Shown: positions 61,514-64,000 of the stretch, one piece after another
How positions within the stretch are numbered: the first letter of the stretch is position 1
Layout of the letters: every line of letters begins with the position of its first letter
Source: Pseudoclavibacter sp. AY1H1
GTDB taxonomy: Bacteria; Actinomycetota; Actinomycetes; Actinomycetales; Microbacteriaceae
Length of the DNA: 64,000 nucleotides
Assembly: GCF_002931055.1 (NCBI RefSeq)
Contig: NZ_PSXX01000001.1
Coordinates: forward strand, 124,001-188,000
Direction: 5' to 3'
The notes under the pieces: generated by a model
Database searches by the model: none
The model's input: only the letters and a program-made list of their open reading frames with translations
Told to the model about the DNA's origin: nothing
Made by a program: the position numbers and the translations under genes

Positions 61514-62448
61514 ACGAGACACTCGGCTGGGCCGTGCTCTGCGGGCTTGGCCTCGGAATCGGCCTCTGGACGTTGCTCGCCGCCGTCCCGCGCCTCTCCA
61601 AGCCGAACCTCGCGGAGCGTCTCGCCCCGCACCTCTTGGACATCTCGGCGGCGGCGCGAGCCGACGTGCAGAAGACCGCGAGCGACCCGCTCCCTATCCT
61701 CGGAACGCTCGCCGCCCCATTCGCCGCAAGAGGCAGAGCCCTCCTCGATGAAGTGCTCGGCGGCAGCGACCGCATCACCGCGCAGCTGCGCCAATCGGGC
61801 TCCACGACCAGGCTCGAACGGTTCCGAGCCGAACAGCTCACCTGGGGACTCGTTGCGGCTGGCCTGGGCCTGAGCGTCGGCCTCTTGCTCGGCGCGACCC
61901 GCGGAATCCCGGTCCTCGCCCAGATCCTCCTGCCTCTCCTCCTCGGCTGTGTCGGCATCTTCCTCCGCGACCGGGCCCTCGGCCGCGCCGCGCAGCGCCG
62001 TCACCGACGCATCGCCAGCGAGTTCCCCACCGTCGTCGAGTTCCTCTCCCTCAGCCTCTCGGCAGGTGAGGGCATCTTCGACAGCCTGAAGCGCGTCGCC
62101 AGCGTGAGCACCGGCGAGCTCGCGAAGGAGTTCGCGCGAGTCGTCCACCACGTCAACACCGGCGTCTCGCTGTCCGATGCGCTCCACGAGATGACCAGGG
62201 GCGTCCGCTACCTGCCGCTCGACCGCTGCGTCGAGCACATGATCTCCGCACTCGAACGTGGGGCGCCGCTCGTCGAAGTGCTCCGCGCGCAAGCGAGCGA
62301 CGCACGGGAACTCGGCAAACGCGACCTCCTGGAATCCGCTGGCCGGAAGGAAGTGCAGATGCTCGTTCCGCTCATCTTCCTCATCCTCCCCACGACCATC
62401 CTGTTCGCCCTCTACCCCGCCGTCTTCGTGCTCCGCACGAGCTTCTGA
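61510..62448 (+). CDS. tadC: TadC-like type II secretion F-domain membrane protein
   Basis: This 312-aa protein is the second platform subunit. It has N-terminal and central hydrophobic helices, then a T2SSF domain (ASEFPTVVEFLSLSLSAGEGIFDSL, HMISALERGAPLVEVL) and a C-terminal helix LVPLIFLILPTTILFALYP. Coupled to tadB by ATGA; the pilin gene follows after 21 bp. Confidence 0.88.
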   Translation: MNETLGWAVLCGLGLGIGLWTLLAAVPRLSKPNLAERLAPHLLDISAAARADVQKTASDPLPILGTLAAPFAARGRALLDEVLGGSDRITAQLRQSGSTTRLERFRAEQLTWGLVAAGLGLSVGLLLGATRGIPVLAQILLPLLLGCVGIFLRDRALGRAAQRRHRRIASEFPTVVEFLSLSLSAGEGIFDSLKRVASVSTGELAKEFARVVHHVNTGVSLSDALHEMTRGVRYLPLDRCVEHMISALERGAPLVEVLRAQASDARELGKRDLLESAGRKEVQMLVPLIFLILPTTILFALYPAVFVLRTSF

Positions 62449-62469
62449 CCGCCACCCGAAAGGCACACC

Positions 62470-62646
62470 ATGCAGTTCCTGCACGCACTCCGAAACCGAG
62501 CCAGCTCCGAACGCGGCGACGTCCCCGGTTGGGTCCTCATCACGATCATGTCTGCGGGCCTGGTGATCCTCCTCTGGACCGTCGCCGGCGACCTCCTCGT
62601 CGACGTGTTCCAGAACGCCATCACCCGCGTCAGTGACTTCAGCTAA
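62470..62646 (+). CDS. Flp/Fap-type small pilin
   Basis: This 58-aa protein has a short basic leader (MQFLHALRNRASSERGD) followed by one hydrophobic helix (WVLITIMSAGLVILLWTVAG), the actinobacterial Flp-like pilin pattern. AAAGG lies about 8 nt before ATG 62470. Its position between tadC and TadE-like genes is the usual place for the pilin. The next gene overlaps it by 14 bp if GTG 62633 is used. Confidence 0.8.
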   Translation: MQFLHALRNRASSERGDVPGWVLITIMSAGLVILLWTVAGDLLVDVFQNAITRVSDFS

Positions 62647-63052
62647 CCGCCCCCACCCGCGCGGCGTGATGCGCGACGAGACCGGTTCGGCAGTCGCCGA
62701 ATGGGTCATGGTGTCGGCGATGCTCCTCCTCCTCACGCTCACCGTCCTGCAGGTGGGCTTCACCCTGCACGTTCGCACGACGCTCCTGGACGCCGCGGGG
62801 GAAGGCGCGAGGCACGCCGGGCTCTTCGGCGGCGGCCTCGAAGCGGGGGAGATCCGAGCGGCAGACCTCATCACGGTCGCCATCGGTGCCGGCTACGCCC
62901 AGGACGTGACGGCCACGGCAACCGAGACCGACGGATCACCGACCATCGCGGTCACCGTGCGCTCACCACTGCCGCTGATCGGCCTGATCGGCCTCCCCGA
63001 CGCGCTGGAGGTGACTGGACATGCGCCGACCGAGACGCTCGAGACTGAGTGA
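62633..63052 (+). CDS. TadE-like minor pilin
   Basis: This 139-aa protein has the TadE N-terminus DETGSAVAEWVMVSAMLLLLTL, one membrane helix with a conserved Glu, and a small extracellular domain. The start is GTG 62633 or ATG 62669 (MRDETG); neither has a good Shine-Dalgarno. Its 3' end overlaps the next gene by 32 bp. Confidence 0.8.
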   Translation: MTSANRPHPRGVMRDETGSAVAEWVMVSAMLLLLTLTVLQVGFTLHVRTTLLDAAGEGARHAGLFGGGLEAGEIRAADLITVAIGAGYAQDVTATATETDGSPTIAVTVRSPLPLIGLIGLPDALEVTGHAPTETLETE

Positions 63053-63479
63053 CGATCGGGGCTCGGCCTCCCTCGAATTCCTGACGCTCGGCACGCTGCT
63101 CATCGTGCCGCTCGCCTACCTCATGCTGACGCTGTCCTCGCTCCAGGGTGCGAGCATCGCCGCCGAGTCTGCGGCACGCAACGCGGCGAGACTGCTCGCA
63201 GCGGACCCCGCCGCAGCCGACACCCAGGCCCTTGCCGAGGCCACGATCGCACTTGCGACCGCCGACCACGGATTCGACGCGAAGCTCGTCGAGCAGACGG
63301 TGGAGTGCCGCGGCCCGGACCCCAGCTGCACCGCCCCCGGCTCGGTGCTCGCGGTCACCGTCACGATCGCCGTGCCGCTGCCGTTCGCATCCAGCCTCAC
63401 CGACTCGGCGACGCCGATCTCGGTCCCCACGAGCGCGACCTCCTCGTTCGCCGTCACGCGCTTCGGCCTGTCCACATGA
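63021..63479 (+). CDS. TadE/TadF-like pilus assembly protein
   Basis: This 152-aa protein has DDRGSASLEFLTLGTLLIVPLAYL, the prepilin-like helix with a conserved Glu, then a Cys pair (VECRGPDPSC) and a beta-rich tail. It overlaps both neighbours, in a tightly packed operon. Confidence 0.8.
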   Translation: MRRPRRSRLSDDRGSASLEFLTLGTLLIVPLAYLMLTLSSLQGASIAAESAARNAARLLAADPAAADTQALAEATIALATADHGFDAKLVEQTVECRGPDPSCTAPGSVLAVTVTIAVPLPFASSLTDSATPISVPTSATSSFAVTRFGLST

Positions 63480-63943
63480 GCGGGATGCGCGCGCGAGCAC
63501 GAGCGGGCCTGCGCTGGACGCGCGGGGAGCGCGGCAGCGTGCTCCCGCTCATCCTCGTCTTCCTCATGATCGGGCTCACCGCGGCCTACGTGCTCGTCGC
63601 GGCCACTTCGCTGTCCATCGAGCGCAAGCGCCTCCTCACGATCGCCGACGCCGTCGCGCTCTCCGCCTCCGAGAGCTTCTCCGCCGCCGACGTGGTCTTC
63701 GGCGACGGGGAACTCCAACCGGTCCTCAGCCAGACGCGCGTGGAAGACCGCGCCCTCGCGACCCTCGAGGACCTCTCCGCGGCGCGCGCCGACAGCATCA
63801 CGCTGGACTCCGCGACTGCACCCGACGGTGTCACCGCGCACATCGTCATCACCGGCGCATGGTCGCCACCCCTCGCCCACGCGCTCCTCCCGACAGGACT
63901 TCGGATCACCGTCTCCAGCGACGCAAGAGTCGTGCTGAGCTGA
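63476..63943 (+). CDS. TadE/G-like secretion-neighbourhood protein (Rv3654c-type)
   Basis: This 155-aa protein has GERGSVLPLILVFLMIGLTAAYVLVAATS, one helix preceded by a Gly-Ser processing-like site. The remaining part is LTIADAVALSASESFSAAD and a C-terminal beta region. It matches the helicase/secretion-neighbourhood TadE-like family at the end of actinobacterial tad operons. ATG 63476 overlaps the previous stop. Confidence 0.8.
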   Translation: MSGMRARARAGLRWTRGERGSVLPLILVFLMIGLTAAYVLVAATSLSIERKRLLTIADAVALSASESFSAADVVFGDGELQPVLSQTRVEDRALATLEDLSAARADSITLDSATAPDGVTAHIVITGAWSPPLAHALLPTGLRITVSSDARVVLS

Positions 63944-63982
63944 CACGATGCGCGCCGGCCAGCACCGCCCAGCCCCGACGGC

Positions 63983-64000
63983 TAGTCTTGGGGGATCATG
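63983..64000 (+). promoter_or_regulatory. Promoter and start codon of the next gene
   Basis: TAGTCT, then GGGGGA, then ATG 63998-64000 at the window edge. It probably opens a further gene whose product cannot be told. Confidence 0.35.

Overview
The window is high-GC actinobacterial chromosome. The gene content (AdnAB-type helicase-nucleases, UPF0182, Rv3194c/Rv3195/Rv3196-type genes, DnaE2, LAxTG sorting, Tad pilus genes), the frequent TANNNT-6/7 nt-ATG leaderless starts and the overall gene style suggest a member of Actinomycetales close to Microbacteriaceae. That family name is an inference from gene style, not a measurement.

Layout. (1) 0.2-17.5 kb is a conserved actinobacterial block: adnA-like, adnB-like, an aminoglycoside-phosphotransferase-like protein, nudC, a short uvrD2, a lone TOMM leader-binding/ThiF-like protein, a DUF2342 zinc-protease-like protein, a PDZ-Lon-like membrane protease and UPF0182. 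This resembles the M. tuberculosis Rv3202c-Rv3193c order. (2) 18.1-24.8 kb is a genomic island. It lies between two 163-bp direct repeats that carry the 3' part of the initiator tRNA gene and its terminator. It holds an IS1249-like element, a secreted chymotrypsin-fold protease, a small lipoprotein, an unknown gene, a two-gene cassette (two-helix membrane protein plus secreted Gly/Ala-zipper protein) and a broken AlbA_2/Schlafen-type gene. No integrase is visible. (3) 25-32.6 kb holds a DUF817 membrane protein, a two-component system, a GNAT enzyme, and SOS-controlled DUF6504-dnaE2 behind a LexA-type box. (4) 32.6-38.6 kb is a sugar-acid/glycoside catabolic cluster: talarate/galactarate dehydratase, MFS transporter, GH106 and a GntR/FCD regulator. 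(5) 38.6-55.7 kb is mostly housekeeping: SRAP/YedK, HisC, a GNAT-AAA fusion, nitrilase family, aminotransferases, HtrA, EcsC, ABC exporter, DUF3039, PncB, MurI, RNase PH, RdgB and tRNA-Leu. A pair of 81-bp nested palindromic repeats follows rdgB. (6) 55.8-64 kb is a Tad pilus cluster (tadA, tadB, tadC, a small Flp-type pilin, three TadE/F/G-like genes). It is split between tadA and tadB by about 3.4 kb of foreign cargo: a LAxTG-anchored Ig-like protein, a HIRAN remnant, tiny genes and a decayed membrane protein. Around this cargo the tadA promoter/start and the tadA-end/tadB-start are duplicated.

The genes work in recognisable groups. DNA break processing and damage tolerance comprises adnAB, uvrD2, SRAP and SOS-inducible dnaE2. 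Envelope proteolysis comprises the PDZ-Lon-like, HtrA and island proteases. Nucleotide and NAD housekeeping comprises nudC, pncB, rdgB and rph. Surface appendages comprise tad plus the sorted surface protein. The most unusual structures are the rearranged tad locus, the tRNA-flanked island with its possible secreted-effector/immunity pair, and the GNAT-AAA fusion. All calls are from reading the sequence and from family knowledge; no database search was run.
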